In this document: positions 8,177-17,403 of the stretch, piece by piece | Position numbering within the stretch: the stretch's first letter is position 1 | Layout of the letters: each line of letters starts with the position of its first letter | NCBI GenBank assembly: GCA_003224635.1 | Contig: QHZK01000063.1 | Coordinates: forward strand, 1-28,239 | Reading direction: 5' to 3' | Length of the DNA: 28,239 nucleotides | From: Acidobacteriota bacterium | GTDB taxonomy: Bacteria > Acidobacteriota > Terriglobia > UBA7540 | Notes under the pieces: generated by a model | Database searches by the model: none | What the model saw: the letters and a program-made list of their open reading frames with translations, nothing else | Told to the model about the DNA's origin: nothing | Position numbers and translations under genes: made by a program

Positions 8177-9688
8177 TTACTCGGAGGCCCCCGATTCATG
8201 CGCCGCGATACCTGGCGCTAAGGAGCCACTTTCAAAGTCTTCATCAAAGACCCGGATACCGACTCCGGCCAAAGCGAGCAGCAGCCAGTAATACCTGACG
8301 TAAGCCAATTGGAGAAACATGGCGCTCGACAGGTAAGCAACAATTGCCAGCAGAAGGCCCGTGGCCGTGTGCGCGTAGTCGGGTCGACGCAGAATCCAGC
8401 GACGGCGCGCCAGCATGAGTCGGCGTATCGTGAGCGCCACGATCGACACGAAGAAGGCAAAACCAACAATGCCGGTATCCGCCAACTCCTCCAGGTACAT
8501 ATTATGGCCGCGCCGCGTGCCTTCGATCATCTTCAGGCCGGTCTCGTTGGCATAATGCGCTATGTAAAGGTGGGCCTGGCCCGCTCCCGCCCCCAGAAAA
8601 GGGTTCTCGAGAAATATTTGCGCAGCCGCCAGGTTTTCAGCGGCTCGACCGCGGATCGAAGTGTCAGCGCTCGTGATACTTCCTGAGGACAGACCGGCCA
8701 AAGTGGATATTCGGTGCACATAGCTGGGTTCGGCGACAGCCATGACCAGAACGAGCGCCAACAAACCCGCGAGAGCGTACCTGATTTTGATGTACTTCAG
8801 GAAAACCATGACCAGCAGCAGCAGCAGAACGGAAAGGGCGGCCCCGCGCGAAAAGGTGAGCAGGATGCCGCCCAGTATCGGAACGCACGCCGCGGCTCCG
8901 AGCACGCGCAAAACGAGGGAGCGTTCGGACAGAGCGCAAAGAGCGGCGAGCGGCAGCAACACCAGCATGATCTGAGCATAGCGGTTCGTCTCGCCGATGG
9001 GTCCTGCGAGCCGGGGCCGCAGGACGGCCTTACCGCCGAAATCGGTTTGCCCTGTTCCGATTTCCTCCGTTTCGATTTGGGCGAGGCCGCCGAAAGTTTT
9101 GTCGTACGATCGGGTCGCTTCCTGGTATAAGGAAAAACTTCCCATCAGGCACCCGGCAAGCACGAGGGCCCACACCGCCTTTCGCAGCGCGCCGGGGGTC
9201 CGCACGGTGTTGAGAATCAGGAAGTAGAGGACCACGCCTTCGAGCACGTAGCTGGCGATTCTGCCCGTCGATTGCCGCGCATCTTTCGACAGCACGGCAG
9301 AGGCCAGCATCACGACAAAATACGCCAGCATGACAAGGAGGACGGGGTTGGCAAGGAGCGGTTCTCGGCGGATCACAACATAGTTCAGCAACGGGATGCC
9401 GAGAAGCAGAAAGAAACAAACGCCAACCAACTGAGGCACGTTGTGGTACCGTATGGCCACGACCGCCAGATTGGCATACATCGCAAAGATGACCATCAGG
9501 GTGGTGGCGTTGGGCCGCGCAAACATGACCAGCAGCATCCCGAGCGCGACCGCGGCTCCCACGGCCAGCATGATGTTGACTTCGTAAACGACGGCTCCGA
9601 CTCCCATGGCGAGAAACAAGAGCCCCGCTGCACCCGTCCACTTGCGGCTCGGAACAGCGCCTGCTGCACCTGGGCTAAGCATTGACAT
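8177..9688 (-). CDS. O-antigen ligase / Wzy-type polymerase, integral membrane
   Basis: The product polymerises or transfers lipid-linked oligosaccharide in the periplasm. I chose the ATG at 9688 (MSMLSPGAAG) over the GTG at 9697 because GGAGG lies eight bases upstream. The 503 residues contain about ten to twelve hydrophobic segments, with a large periplasmic loop between about residues 330 and 400. That loop holds RGRAAENLAAAQIFLENPFL, GAGAGQAHLY and RRGHNMYLEELADTGIVG, which is the conserved Wzy_C/O-antigen-ligase signature (HN.YLE.L...G..G). In a locus with a Wzx flippase and a Wzz-type protein, the Wzy role is more likely than WaaL ligase, but the family alone does not separate them. The C-terminus is short, acidic and cytoplasmic. 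Confidence 0.9.
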   Translation of the reverse strand: MSMLSPGAAGAVPSRKWTGAAGLLFLAMGVGAVVYEVNIMLAVGAAVALGMLLVMFARPNATTLMVIFAMYANLAVVAIRYHNVPQLVGVCFFLLLGIPLLNYVVIRREPLLANPVLLVMLAYFVVMLASAVLSKDARQSTGRIASYVLEGVVLYFLILNTVRTPGALRKAVWALVLAGCLMGSFSLYQEATRSYDKTFGGLAQIETEEIGTGQTDFGGKAVLRPRLAGPIGETNRYAQIMLVLLPLAALCALSERSLVLRVLGAAACVPILGGILLTFSRGAALSVLLLLLVMVFLKYIKIRYALAGLLALVLVMAVAEPSYVHRISTLAGLSSGSITSADTSIRGRAAENLAAAQIFLENPFLGAGAGQAHLYIAHYANETGLKMIEGTRRGHNMYLEELADTGIVGFAFFVSIVALTIRRLMLARRRWILRRPDYAHTATGLLLAIVAYLSSAMFLQLAYVRYYWLLLALAGVGIRVFDEDFESGSLAPGIAAHESGASE

Positions 9689-9785
9689 CGGCGCCACCTC
9701 CCAAGGGCGGTTTCGCTCTGCCTTCTACACTGTTCTCGGAACGGACCATAGGACAACACCTTCGCTACCGACGCATTTCAAGCCT

Positions 9786-11339
9786 TCAGGCAAAAATCAG
9801 CTTCGCCAAAGGCAACCTCAAGAGCTCCGGAAACGCCTCGGCGATCTTAAGGTTCTTCTTCGCTACGGCGAGCACGCCCAGCGACGCGAGGCCCGCCAGC
9901 GGCGCCGCGATATAGATGCTGTTCGCGGTAAAGAACTGCAGAACGAAGAGGCCGGCGGCGCTTAGAGCGATCATCACGTAAAACACCCAGTAGCGTCGAT
10001 CGAAGAAGCTGACGCCGGGAACGAATCGCAGCCCAACCTGCGTGAATACGTTGAGAACGATCATCGTGCCCGCCGTTCCGATGGCGGCGCCGAGGGCCCC
10101 GTAGCGGGGAATCAGGACGAGATTCAGCGCCACATTGGTTGCGAGCGAGATTGCATTGACGGTTAGGATGTACCGGAGCTTTCCGAAAACCCTGAGCGTA
10201 AGCCCATTGAGTCCGAGAGCGACGTTGAAGTAGCAGCCTAAGGAGAGCAATGCCAGGGTCGCGGCAGAGTGTTCATAACGCGCCCCGTACAGAAACAGCA
10301 CCAGCGGTCTTGCCATGCAAAACGTCATGGCGAAGATCGGAAAGGTCAACACCGTCATCCACACGGTGGTCCGCCAGTAGAGACTGTTAATGCCGTCATA
10401 ATCGTTCTGAGCGAACAAACGCGCCGCCAGAGGAGTGTAAAGCAGCGAGAAACTCGCCATCACCATCAAGTTGATACGGGCCGCCGGCACCGCGACTCGG
10501 TAGAAAGCGACTTCGGATATATTGTGATAGTAGTCCAACATGAATACCGCCACTGCGTTCATCACCACGTTCGTGACCAGGTCCGAACTGAGGATCGGAA
10601 TCGCAAAGGCGAGCATCTCTTTGAAAGGAACGCTGATGGACCCGAGCGTCACGCCTTGAAAGAGTCCCTGACGATGCAGCTGACGGATCAACACCACGGC
10701 AAAGATGGCGACCCCGAGAGCGCTGGCGGCGAGGTATCCGTACGCCAGAAACGTGACATTCTTGCGCAAGGCGATTAAAAGAAGGACGGCGGCTAGCTTT
10801 AGCCCCGGAGCCAGGACGTAACTGCGAAGAAAGATCGTGCGCGGGCTGCCCAGGCTGGCCAAGAGACTGACAAGAAGGTCGTCCATTGCCTGAATCGGTA
10901 TCAGAAAGACCATAATGGAGAGCAACGCCAGAGGCAGGTGCTCGCTAGTCATGAAACGAAACATCGAGCGGGGCATACTGTCGAGCGCCGTGACGATGGC
11001 CAAGGCTAGCAGGATCGTTCCCAAAACCAAAAGGACCGTTCCGAATAACTTTCCATACTCGCGCTTTTCATGGTAAATAGGCACAAAGCGCGGGATCGCC
11101 TTTTGGAGGCCGAAGGTGCTAAAGACCTGGCAGAACGCCACCACCGAAAGCGCATAGGCCAGCCCGCCGAACTCCTTGGTCGAAAGATAGCGGACCATGA
11201 ACACTTGAGCTGCGAAATTGATGGCAGCAGAAAGGACGCTGCCTAAGAGCAGCAGGCTCGACCCGCGGATCTGTTTCCGGGCCGTGTCCGGCTGGCCTGT
11301 CGCTCTTGCTTTCGGAAGCTCCTCAGCAACTGTTTCCAT
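9786..11339 (-). CDS. wzx: Oligosaccharide flippase (Wzx, MOP superfamily)
   Basis: The product moves undecaprenyl-diphosphate-linked repeat units across the inner membrane. The ATG at 11339 is preceded by AGGAG at a spacing of five and is preferred over the TTG one codon upstream. The 517 residues contain about 14 hydrophobic helices. The start of the membrane domain, IRGSSLLLLGSVLSAAINFA, followed by RYLSTKEFGGLAYALSV, is the standard N-terminal signature of the polysaccharide biosynthesis/flippase family (PF01943/PF13440). A later GLNGLTLRVFGKLRY and LNLVLIPRYGALGAAIGT segment is the conserved C-terminal half. It begins 190 bases downstream of the giant IPT/TIG gene and is followed after 97 bases by the O-antigen ligase-like gene, forming a classic flippase/polymerase pair. 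Confidence 0.93.
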   Translation of the reverse strand: METVAEELPKARATGQPDTARKQIRGSSLLLLGSVLSAAINFAAQVFMVRYLSTKEFGGLAYALSVVAFCQVFSTFGLQKAIPRFVPIYHEKREYGKLFGTVLLVLGTILLALAIVTALDSMPRSMFRFMTSEHLPLALLSIMVFLIPIQAMDDLLVSLLASLGSPRTIFLRSYVLAPGLKLAAVLLLIALRKNVTFLAYGYLAASALGVAIFAVVLIRQLHRQGLFQGVTLGSISVPFKEMLAFAIPILSSDLVTNVVMNAVAVFMLDYYHNISEVAFYRVAVPAARINLMVMASFSLLYTPLAARLFAQNDYDGINSLYWRTTVWMTVLTFPIFAMTFCMARPLVLFLYGARYEHSAATLALLSLGCYFNVALGLNGLTLRVFGKLRYILTVNAISLATNVALNLVLIPRYGALGAAIGTAGTMIVLNVFTQVGLRFVPGVSFFDRRYWVFYVMIALSAAGLFVLQFFTANSIYIAAPLAGLASLGVLAVAKKNLKIAEAFPELLRLPLAKLIFA

Positions 11340-11529
11340 CAAGCTCCTCGTTGATTGCTCGAGCGGCCCCGCTTGGACGCCCGGTACGAGCTGCCGGGCT
11401 TAGCGTCCTCAAGAGCAGCTCTCTCACGGTTGGCTCTTTTTTCCCTGAGGCGTAAGCGCGAGAGCGCTTTGGTCGGAGCTCCCGGGTGGGCAGCCAGGAG
11501 CCAACTCGTTGCGGGGCATCCAACCGTGA
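11340..11529. other. Gap between IPT/TIG gene and flippase with two hairpins
   Basis: This is one of the longer non-coding gaps inside the run. On the minus strand it contains AAGCGC-TCTC-GCGCTT, a perfect 6-bp stem with a four-base loop at about 11452-11467, followed by a run of six A. A second inverted repeat, CCGTGAC/GTCACGG with a 12-base spacer at 11524-11549, spans the stop codon of the upstream gene. Neither is followed by a T-run on the transcribed strand, so I do not call an intrinsic terminator. mRNA processing or stability elements are possible. Confidence 0.35.
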
Positions 11530-14500
11530 CTACGGTCCCCCTGTCACGGTGAAGTCGCTCAGGCTTGTCCCCGTGCCGGCCGCGTTGGTAATGGTAATCC
11601 TGCCCGTCGTGGCGTTGCTGGGCACTGTGGCGGTGATCTGGGTATCGGAGACCACAGCGAAGCTCGCAGCGGCGCCGTTAAAAGCTACCGCCGTGCCCCC
11701 GGCAAAGCTGTTGCCCGTCAGCGTGACGGTGGTCCCCGCCGGCCCGCTCGTCGGCGTGAAGGAGGCTACCGCAGGAGGCAGGCCCGTCGAGGGCGGCGGC
11801 ATAAAAGCGGTATCCAGTCGAATGTCGTCCATCACCAGGTCAACTGCGGTAGACACAGTGGCGCCGCCCCGGAAGAACGTCGCCGGGGTGGTCCAGGTGC
11901 CGCTGCTGGTTGAGGCGAACGGCGTCGCAAACTGGTTGTCACCTTGCGCCAGGAAGCCTTCCAGCACTGCGTTCGAGCCGGTGCCGTCCTGCTGGTGAAT
12001 CCCGACGCGGTAGAGTTGCCCCACCGCCAGTGGAGCAGTATCTGATCCAATCGTCGTCGAGCTGTTGCGCAGACGGAGAGCTCCCGTAGTCCGCAGGACA
12101 ATGTTCCCCACCGTGATGCCCGCGTTCGAGATGAGCGCAATGCGCAGATCGGCGCTGGGCAGGGTGTTGACCCGCACGTAAAACGAGACATACAGATTGT
12201 CAACTGAGGCGAAATCGTCCTCGAACCAGGAATCGGTGGCAGCGATGGGAATTCGCACCGAATAGTAGCCTTTCAGGGGCGCAGCGGTCTCCAGGTTGAC
12301 CGTCCCCGACACTTTGCTCGCCCCGGTGGAGCCCGTCAAACTCCCGCCCTCGAACGTGGTGTCCTTCAGCCGCGTCGAGCTCACCGTGAAAGCGCTCGCA
12401 CTCGTCCCCGTCCCCGCCGCATTGGTGATGCTGATGGCGCCGGTTGTCGCGCCGCTCGGAACCGTGGTGTTGACCTGGCTATCGGAGACCACGGTGAAAC
12501 TGGCAGCCGTGCCGTTAAAGCCCACCGCCGTAGCCCCGCTGAATCCGCTCCCCGTCAGCGTCACCGAGGTGCCGACCGGCCCGCTGGTGGGCGCGAACGA
12601 GCTGATCACCGGCGCCGAGATGACGGTGAAAGCACTGCCGCTTACCCCGGTGCCCGCCCCGTTCGTGGCGCTGATGGTGCCGGTGGTGGCGCCGCTCGGA
12701 ACCGTAGTGTCGATCCGGCTATCGGAGGCCACAGTGAAGCTGGCAGCGGTGCCGTTAAAGGCAACGGCCGTGGTCCCGGTGAAGTTGCTCCCTGTCAGGG
12801 TCACTGCGGTACCCACTGCGCCGCTGGTGGGCGCGAAGGAAGCGATCGCGGGTGGCGCGGAGCCGGCAGTGGTCACAGTAAAGCTGCTCGTGCTCGTGCC
12901 CGTCCCGGCGGCGGTGGTGACGCTGATGGTGCCGGTGGTGGCGCCGCTCGGGACCGTAGTGTCAATCCGGCTATCGGAGACCACCGTGAAGCTGGCGGCG
13001 GCGCCGTTAAAGGCCACGGCCGTAGCTCCCGTAAAGTTGCTCCCCGTGAGGGTAACGGGCGTTCCAACCGGGCCGCTCGCGGGCGCGAGCGAGCTGATGA
13101 CAGGCGGCGGTACGACCGTGAAAGCGCTCGAACTGGCCCCGGTTCCCGCCGCGTTAGTCACGCTTATGGCACCGGAGGTTGCGCCCGCTGGCACTGTCGT
13201 GGTGATCCGGGTGTCCGAGACCACGGTGAAGGCCGCTGCCGTGCCGTTGAAAGCCACCGCGGTAGCCCCGGTGAAGCCGTTCCCTGTCAGCGTCACGGTC
13301 GTCCCGACCGCCCCGCTCGTCGGCGTGAAGGAGGTCACGGTAGGAGGCAGGTTGATCGAGGGCAGCGGCATGAAGGCGGTGTCCAGTCGAAGGTCATCCA
13401 CCACCAGGTCAACTGCGGTCGCCACGGTGGCCCCCGCCCGAAAGGAAGTCGCAGCGGTCTTCCATCTGCCCTTGCCGGTCGAGGCGAACGCCGCGCCAAA
13501 CTGATCGTCGCCTTGCGCCAGGAAGCCTTCCAGCACTGCGTTCCGGCCGGTGCCCTTCTGCTGGTGAATCCCGATGCGGTAGGATTGCCCCACGGTCAGC
13601 GAAGCACTGTCTGATCCGACTATTGACGAGCTATTGACCAGACTGAGGGCCCCGGTTGTCCGCAGGACAATGTTTCCCACCGCGCTGCTCGAGTTGAAGA
13701 TAACAGCGATGCGCAGATCGGCGCTGGGCAGGGCGTTGACACGCACGTAAAACGACGCGTACAGGTTGTCAGCCGAGGCGAAATCGTCCTCCACGTAGGA
13801 GTTGGAGACGTTAGGAACGCGGGCCGAATATTGGCCCTTCAGGGGCGCGGCGGTCTCCAGGTTGACCGTCCCTGACACTTTGCTCGCCCCGGTGGCAGGG
13901 TCCGTCAAACTCCCGCCCTCGAACGTGGTGTCCCTCAGCCGCGTCGAGCTCACCGTGAAAGCGCTCGCACTCGTCCCCGTCCCCGCCGTATTGGTCACGC
14001 TGATGGCGCCCGTGCTGGCGCCCGTCGGCACCGTGGTGTCGATCCGGCTATCGGAGGCCACGGTGAAACTGGCAGCGGTGCCGTTAAAGCCCACCGCCGT
14101 AGCCCCGGTGAATCCGCTCCCCGTCAGCGTCACCGTGGTGCCGACCGGCCCGCTGGCGGGCGCGAACGAGCTGATCACCGGCGCCGAGATGACGGTGAAA
14201 GCACTGCCGCTTACCCCGGTGCCCGCCCCGTTCGTGGCGCTGATGGCGCCGGTGGTGGCGCCGCTCGGAACCGTGGTGTCGATCCGGCTATCGGAGACTA
14301 CCGTGAAACTGGCAGCAGCGCCGTTAAAGGCCACGGCCGTGGTCCCGGTGAAGTTGCTTCCTGTCAGGGTCACTGCGGTACCCACTGCGCCGCTAGTGGG
14401 TGCGAAGGAAGCGATCGCGGGTGGGACCGAGCCGGCGGGGGTCACAGAAAAGCTGCTCGTGCCCGTCCCCGTCCCGGCGGCGGTGGTGACGCTGATCGTG

Positions 14501-16191
14501 CCGGTGGTGGCGCCGCTCGGGACCGTCGTGTCAATCCGGCTATCGGAGACCACCGTGAAGCTGGCGGCGGCGCCGTTAAAGGCGACGGCCGTAGCCCCGG
14601 TGAACGCGCTCCCTGTCAACGTCACCGAGGTTCCGATCGGCCCGCTGGTGGGCGTGAAAGAACTGATCACGGGCGTCGAGATGATGGTAAAAGCGCTGGT
14701 GCTGGTCCCTGTTCCCGAAGCGTTAGTCACGCTGATGGCGCCGGAGGTGGCGCCCGCTGGCACCGTCGTGGTGATCCGGGTGTCCGAGGCCACCGTGAAG
14801 GTCGCCGCCGTGCCGTGGAAGGCCACGGCCGTCGTGCCCGTGAAATTGCTCCCCGACAGCGTCACGCTGGTGTCCGGAGTTCCGCTGGTGGGTGAGAAAG
14901 AGCTAACGACCGGTGCGAAACTGAAGCTAAGGTAATTGTGCGAGTAGAAGTGCGTGTTTTGGTCGCTGGCGACAACCAGCAACCCGGTCGCGCTGTTCAA
15001 GTTCTGCTTGGTCGACGTCGCATTGTTGATCGTCGTGTCGGTCGAGTTTTGAATGAACGCGGTCCCTACCCCTGTCGGAAACGAAATGTTGTTGATGTCC
15101 GTGGTCTTGTAGTAGATGCTCCCCCCCGACTCCGGATGTGTGGCAAAGAGATAGAGACGACCGTGCTCCTCGTCCAGCAGCACAATGGGACGGGTGTGGT
15201 GGTCCGACACGACGTCGAACGCGTAGCTCGACCACCCTGCGTTCGAATCGCGCACCACCAACATGACCAGCGGGTCGTCCGACCCGGTTAAGCTCGTCTT
15301 CACCGCAGCGTAGACGCGCCCGGAGCTGTCCGTCTTGAGGTTAATGTGGTCGTCTGCACAAGCGCCGCTGCAGTTTGAGTCTGGTAGCACAATTTCTTCA
15401 GAGTGCCAAGTCTTGTCGCCATCCGCATCCAGGTGCACCGCAAAATAGTCCTTGGCCGTCACTTGATTGGTCCAAAAAACCCCAATCCGGTCGCCTCCGA
15501 ATGCGATCACGGAAGAGATGTCGTCGCTGTTAAGACTCACCGCCTGATTGCTTGCCGGCAGCACGTAGGGAGTGCTCCAGACGAGATCGCTCGAAACGCT
15601 GTGGTTCACCATCACCTTGCTGTTCTCCACGTACGCCACCCAGAGCCTGCCGGCAGAATCCTTTGCCAGGACAAGAGTCTCTTCCTTGCCCTTGGTCACG
15701 GTGACGGGAAAACCGGTGTCGCGAGAGTAGGTCTGCGCTCCGGGGTCGTAGGTGTACCGATACAGCCTTCCCCACTCCGACGAACTCGAAGTCGGCTGTC
15801 CGTCGGTGGTGAAAATATGCGACACGGCGTACAGCTTTTGAGCCGCACCGTCCCATAAGACGTCGCCCTTGGTCCCGGCCCGATCATCCACAGCCGTCCC
15901 GGTATCCGCCCAGCTTTGCGCCGCCGGGTTAAACCGATAGATGTGATACGCGCTCGCCGAAGTGCTCCACAGCATTCCCCACCAGAGGCCGTCGTTCCAC
16001 CAGAGCTTGCTCTCCGGCTTCTCTCCGGTGGGCGTCGAGTTCACGGTGGAGCCGAAATTGAAGTCGCGATAGCCGACCTGGGTAGCGGCCAGGTTCCCGG
16101 CGCCGAGGCTCGCGGCGACAAGGAAGCAAATCGCCAGTCGGCCGCAGGGGCCTGCAAGGGGCACGCGAGATGAGGAAAGGATGCCGGTCAT
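11530..16191 (-). CDS. Giant secreted multidomain protein: signal peptide, propeller-like domain, nine IPT/TIG repeats, two concanavalin-like modules
   Basis: About 1553 residues. The frame opens with an ATG at 16212 directly after the HprK-like stop; I prefer the ATG at 16191 because AGAGAG precedes it. A signal peptide (about residues 1-36, ending GAGNLAA) is followed by a roughly 385-residue domain rich in WxxxxSxxY-type beta blades (GRLWVAYVENS, GRVYAAVKTS, GRLYLFATHP), resembling a sialidase/propeller fold. Then come nine IPT/TIG domains of about 80 residues, each with the xPTSGxxGTxVTLTGxxF opening. Order on the DNA: TIG1-4 (14918-13955), module A1 (13950-13355), TIG5-8 (13345-12385), module A2 (12380-11785), TIG9 (11780-11530). 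Modules A1 and A2 (TTFEGGSL..., ~195 residues) look like jelly-roll carbohydrate-binding domains. No PEP-CTERM, sortase or obvious type 9 signal is present at the C-terminus (SDFTVTGGP). A surface polymer-binding or matrix scaffold role is inferred. Confidence 0.88.
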   Translation of the reverse strand: MTGILSSSRVPLAGPCGRLAICFLVAASLGAGNLAATQVGYRDFNFGSTVNSTPTGEKPESKLWWNDGLWWGMLWSTSASAYHIYRFNPAAQSWADTGTAVDDRAGTKGDVLWDGAAQKLYAVSHIFTTDGQPTSSSSEWGRLYRYTYDPGAQTYSRDTGFPVTVTKGKEETLVLAKDSAGRLWVAYVENSKVMVNHSVSSDLVWSTPYVLPASNQAVSLNSDDISSVIAFGGDRIGVFWTNQVTAKDYFAVHLDADGDKTWHSEEIVLPDSNCSGACADDHINLKTDSSGRVYAAVKTSLTGSDDPLVMLVVRDSNAGWSSYAFDVVSDHHTRPIVLLDEEHGRLYLFATHPESGGSIYYKTTDINNISFPTGVGTAFIQNSTDTTINNATSTKQNLNSATGLLVVASDQNTHFYSHNYLSFSFAPVVSSFSPTSGTPDTSVTLSGSNFTGTTAVAFHGTAATFTVASDTRITTTVPAGATSGAISVTNASGTGTSTSAFTIISTPVISSFTPTSGPIGTSVTLTGSAFTGATAVAFNGAAASFTVVSDSRIDTTVPSGATTGTISVTTAAGTGTGTSSFSVTPAGSVPPAIASFAPTSGAVGTAVTLTGSNFTGTTAVAFNGAAASFTVVSDSRIDTTVPSGATTGAISATNGAGTGVSGSAFTVISAPVISSFAPASGPVGTTVTLTGSGFTGATAVGFNGTAASFTVASDSRIDTTVPTGASTGAISVTNTAGTGTSASAFTVSSTRLRDTTFEGGSLTDPATGASKVSGTVNLETAAPLKGQYSARVPNVSNSYVEDDFASADNLYASFYVRVNALPSADLRIAVIFNSSSAVGNIVLRTTGALSLVNSSSIVGSDSASLTVGQSYRIGIHQQKGTGRNAVLEGFLAQGDDQFGAAFASTGKGRWKTAATSFRAGATVATAVDLVVDDLRLDTAFMPLPSINLPPTVTSFTPTSGAVGTTVTLTGNGFTGATAVAFNGTAAAFTVVSDTRITTTVPAGATSGAISVTNAAGTGASSSAFTVVPPPVISSLAPASGPVGTPVTLTGSNFTGATAVAFNGAAASFTVVSDSRIDTTVPSGATTGTISVTTAAGTGTSTSSFTVTTAGSAPPAIASFAPTSGAVGTAVTLTGSNFTGTTAVAFNGTAASFTVASDSRIDTTVPSGATTGTISATNGAGTGVSGSAFTVISAPVISSFAPTSGPVGTSVTLTGSGFSGATAVGFNGTAASFTVVSDSQVNTTVPSGATTGAISITNAAGTGTSASAFTVSSTRLKDTTFEGGSLTGSTGASKVSGTVNLETAAPLKGYYSVRIPIAATDSWFEDDFASVDNLYVSFYVRVNTLPSADLRIALISNAGITVGNIVLRTTGALRLRNSSTTIGSDTAPLAVGQLYRVGIHQQDGTGSNAVLEGFLAQGDNQFATPFASTSSGTWTTPATFFRGGATVSTAVDLVMDDIRLDTAFMPPPSTGLPPAVASFTPTSGPAGTTVTLTGNSFAGGTAVAFNGAAASFAVVSDTQITATVPSNATTGRITITNAAGTGTSLSDFTVTGGP
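11752..14918 (-). repeat. Long in-frame tandem duplication, period 1569 bp (523 codons)
   Basis: Three independent landmarks repeat with the same offset. GAACGTGGTGTCC occurs at 13921 and 12352, the CGGCGTGAA of TIG boundaries at 13321 and 11752, and the CCGCT(G/C)GT boundary at 14882 and 13313; each pair is 1569 bases apart. The unit is four IPT/TIG domains plus one concanavalin-like module, present twice and followed by a ninth TIG. Single-residue insertions and deletions inside the A modules cancel out, so the register is kept. Confidence 0.85.
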
Positions 16192-16212
16192 AACGCTCTC
16201 TCTTAATTTCAT

Positions 16213-17403
16213 TCAGGAAGGTCCTAGGCTGGTGTGCGGCTGCTCCAGGGCAGGGATGCGATCACTCCCTTCGCAATAGGGCCGCATGGCGTTGTAGAGT
16301 TCAGGAAGAGACACAGGGTACGGATGGCGAACGCAGTATCCGAGCTTTCCGGCCAGCGCGCGGCGCAGGATGCTGTATTGGAGTTCGGCGGCGCGCTCGA
16401 TGAAGGCGTTTCTTCGCTGCGGGAAGGCAAACTTGAAAGCGAGATAATGTTCGAGAAAGGGGATCTGCTCGTACTGGATCGAGGAAGCCATCCGCCGGGC
16501 GATTTCCAACGGGTCGGTTGCTTGCACGCTGATCCTGGAATCTTCGTGACTGACGAGAAGGAATACCCTTTCGGGCCTGGCGGTGAGCGAGCCAAGACCG
16601 GCGCCAAAGATCGTCCGCGGCTCCAGGGTGACGTTGAGTTGGCGTCTCAACGCGGGCATCGCCTGGCGGAGAAATTTCACCGGAACCATGTTCCCGAGTC
16701 TTCCCTTGACCATCAGGCGCTGCATGCCGTCGAGGCTCTCGATCAATCTGAACAGCGCACGCTCTTCAGTTCCGATTTGGCGTCGTACCTCAGGCAGGTA
16801 CTCGAGGTGCCAGTTCCACAGCCGAATGTTTTCGGGAATTCCGTACATTCTGTTTCCGTCGCCCCTTAACAATATCCATTCGTCGCCGACGTATTTTGCT
16901 CCTTGGGAGGCAAAAGCCAGCAGCGACTCCGTTTTGCCGCCCTTGGCCCAGCCGGTTACAAGTATTCCCTTTCCTTCGTAAACGAAAGCCGAAGCGTGGA
17001 GCGCCACGCAGTCCTTCTTCAGAGCCGTCAGATTGAGAATGGCCATCAACAGAGGCACCGATCGAAGCCCGCTCTGGCAAACAATCTCACACTGTCCTCC
17101 GATTTGGTCGAAGGCAATTCTGACCTTCGATTCTTTCTTGCCGCTCTGAAGGATGAAGAATCCGTCGTCGGTGAAGCCGTCTTTGAGCCCCAGATAGCGC
17201 AGACGAGCTGTCGGCAGGTGTTTCACGAAGCGCACGACGATGTCTGGCTTCCTCGACAAGGGGCTCTCGAGCGGCCCCAGTTGTCTTGCGACCGCTGCCG
17301 CGTCAGTTGGGGACGGATCAACCAATCGGATCCCTACCAACCCGTGAACGTCATAATCAAGGTGATTTTGGCGACCGAGGCTTTCGCTGCCCGTTTCGAG
17401 CAT
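16213..17403 (-). CDS. HPr kinase (HprK)-like P-loop protein in EPS cluster
   Basis: The ATG at 17403 overlaps the stop of the upstream ATP-grasp gene by one base (TGATG), with GAGGAG upstream, so the pair is translationally coupled. The 396-residue product has an N-terminal region of about 135 residues unlike the N-domain of true HprK, then ALHASAFVYEGKGILVTGWA, with the P-loop GWAKGGKTE at 151-159, and KYVGDEWILL, matching the HprK catalytic core (LhasaV...G.GvLltG.sG.GKS...G..yvgDe). The usual HprK P-loop serine/threonine is here Thr158. The C-terminal third (FAFPQRRNAFIERAAEL, YCVRHPYPVSLPELYN) is not recognisable. No HPr/PTS gene is visible, so the target is unlikely to be HPr. HprK-like proteins are known in EPS and peptide-modification clusters; here a protein, peptide or sugar kinase role is only inference. 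Confidence 0.75.
   Translation of the reverse strand: MLETGSESLGRQNHLDYDVHGLVGIRLVDPSPTDAAAVARQLGPLESPLSRKPDIVVRFVKHLPTARLRYLGLKDGFTDDGFFILQSGKKESKVRIAFDQIGGQCEIVCQSGLRSVPLLMAILNLTALKKDCVALHASAFVYEGKGILVTGWAKGGKTESLLAFASQGAKYVGDEWILLRGDGNRMYGIPENIRLWNWHLEYLPEVRRQIGTEERALFRLIESLDGMQRLMVKGRLGNMVPVKFLRQAMPALRRQLNVTLEPRTIFGAGLGSLTARPERVFLLVSHEDSRISVQATDPLEIARRMASSIQYEQIPFLEHYLAFKFAFPQRRNAFIERAAELQYSILRRALAGKLGYCVRHPYPVSLPELYNAMRPYCEGSDRIPALEQPHTSLGPS

Noticed and set aside
11340..11529. c-di-GMP (GEMM-type) riboswitch upstream of the flippase
   Set aside because: I looked for the conserved GEMM core elements because the locus has c-di-GMP proteins, but neither the GGGCAAACC-like nor the GCAAAGCC-like segment is present; only simple hairpins are seen. 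The gap 228-388 was rejected for the same reason.
11530..11600. PEP-CTERM or sortase signal at the end of the giant surface protein
   Set aside because: The C-terminus ends in a TIG domain (SDFTVTGGP) with no hydrophobic helix or basic tail, and no exosortase or sortase is encoded in the window.
12296..14935. Two long plus-strand open frames (402 and 377 codons) inside the IPT/TIG region
   Set aside because: They are antisense to a repeated GC-rich gene and share its 1569-bp period; their products are low-complexity V/A/P/T repeats without start signals. The minus-strand product has a signal peptide and real domains.
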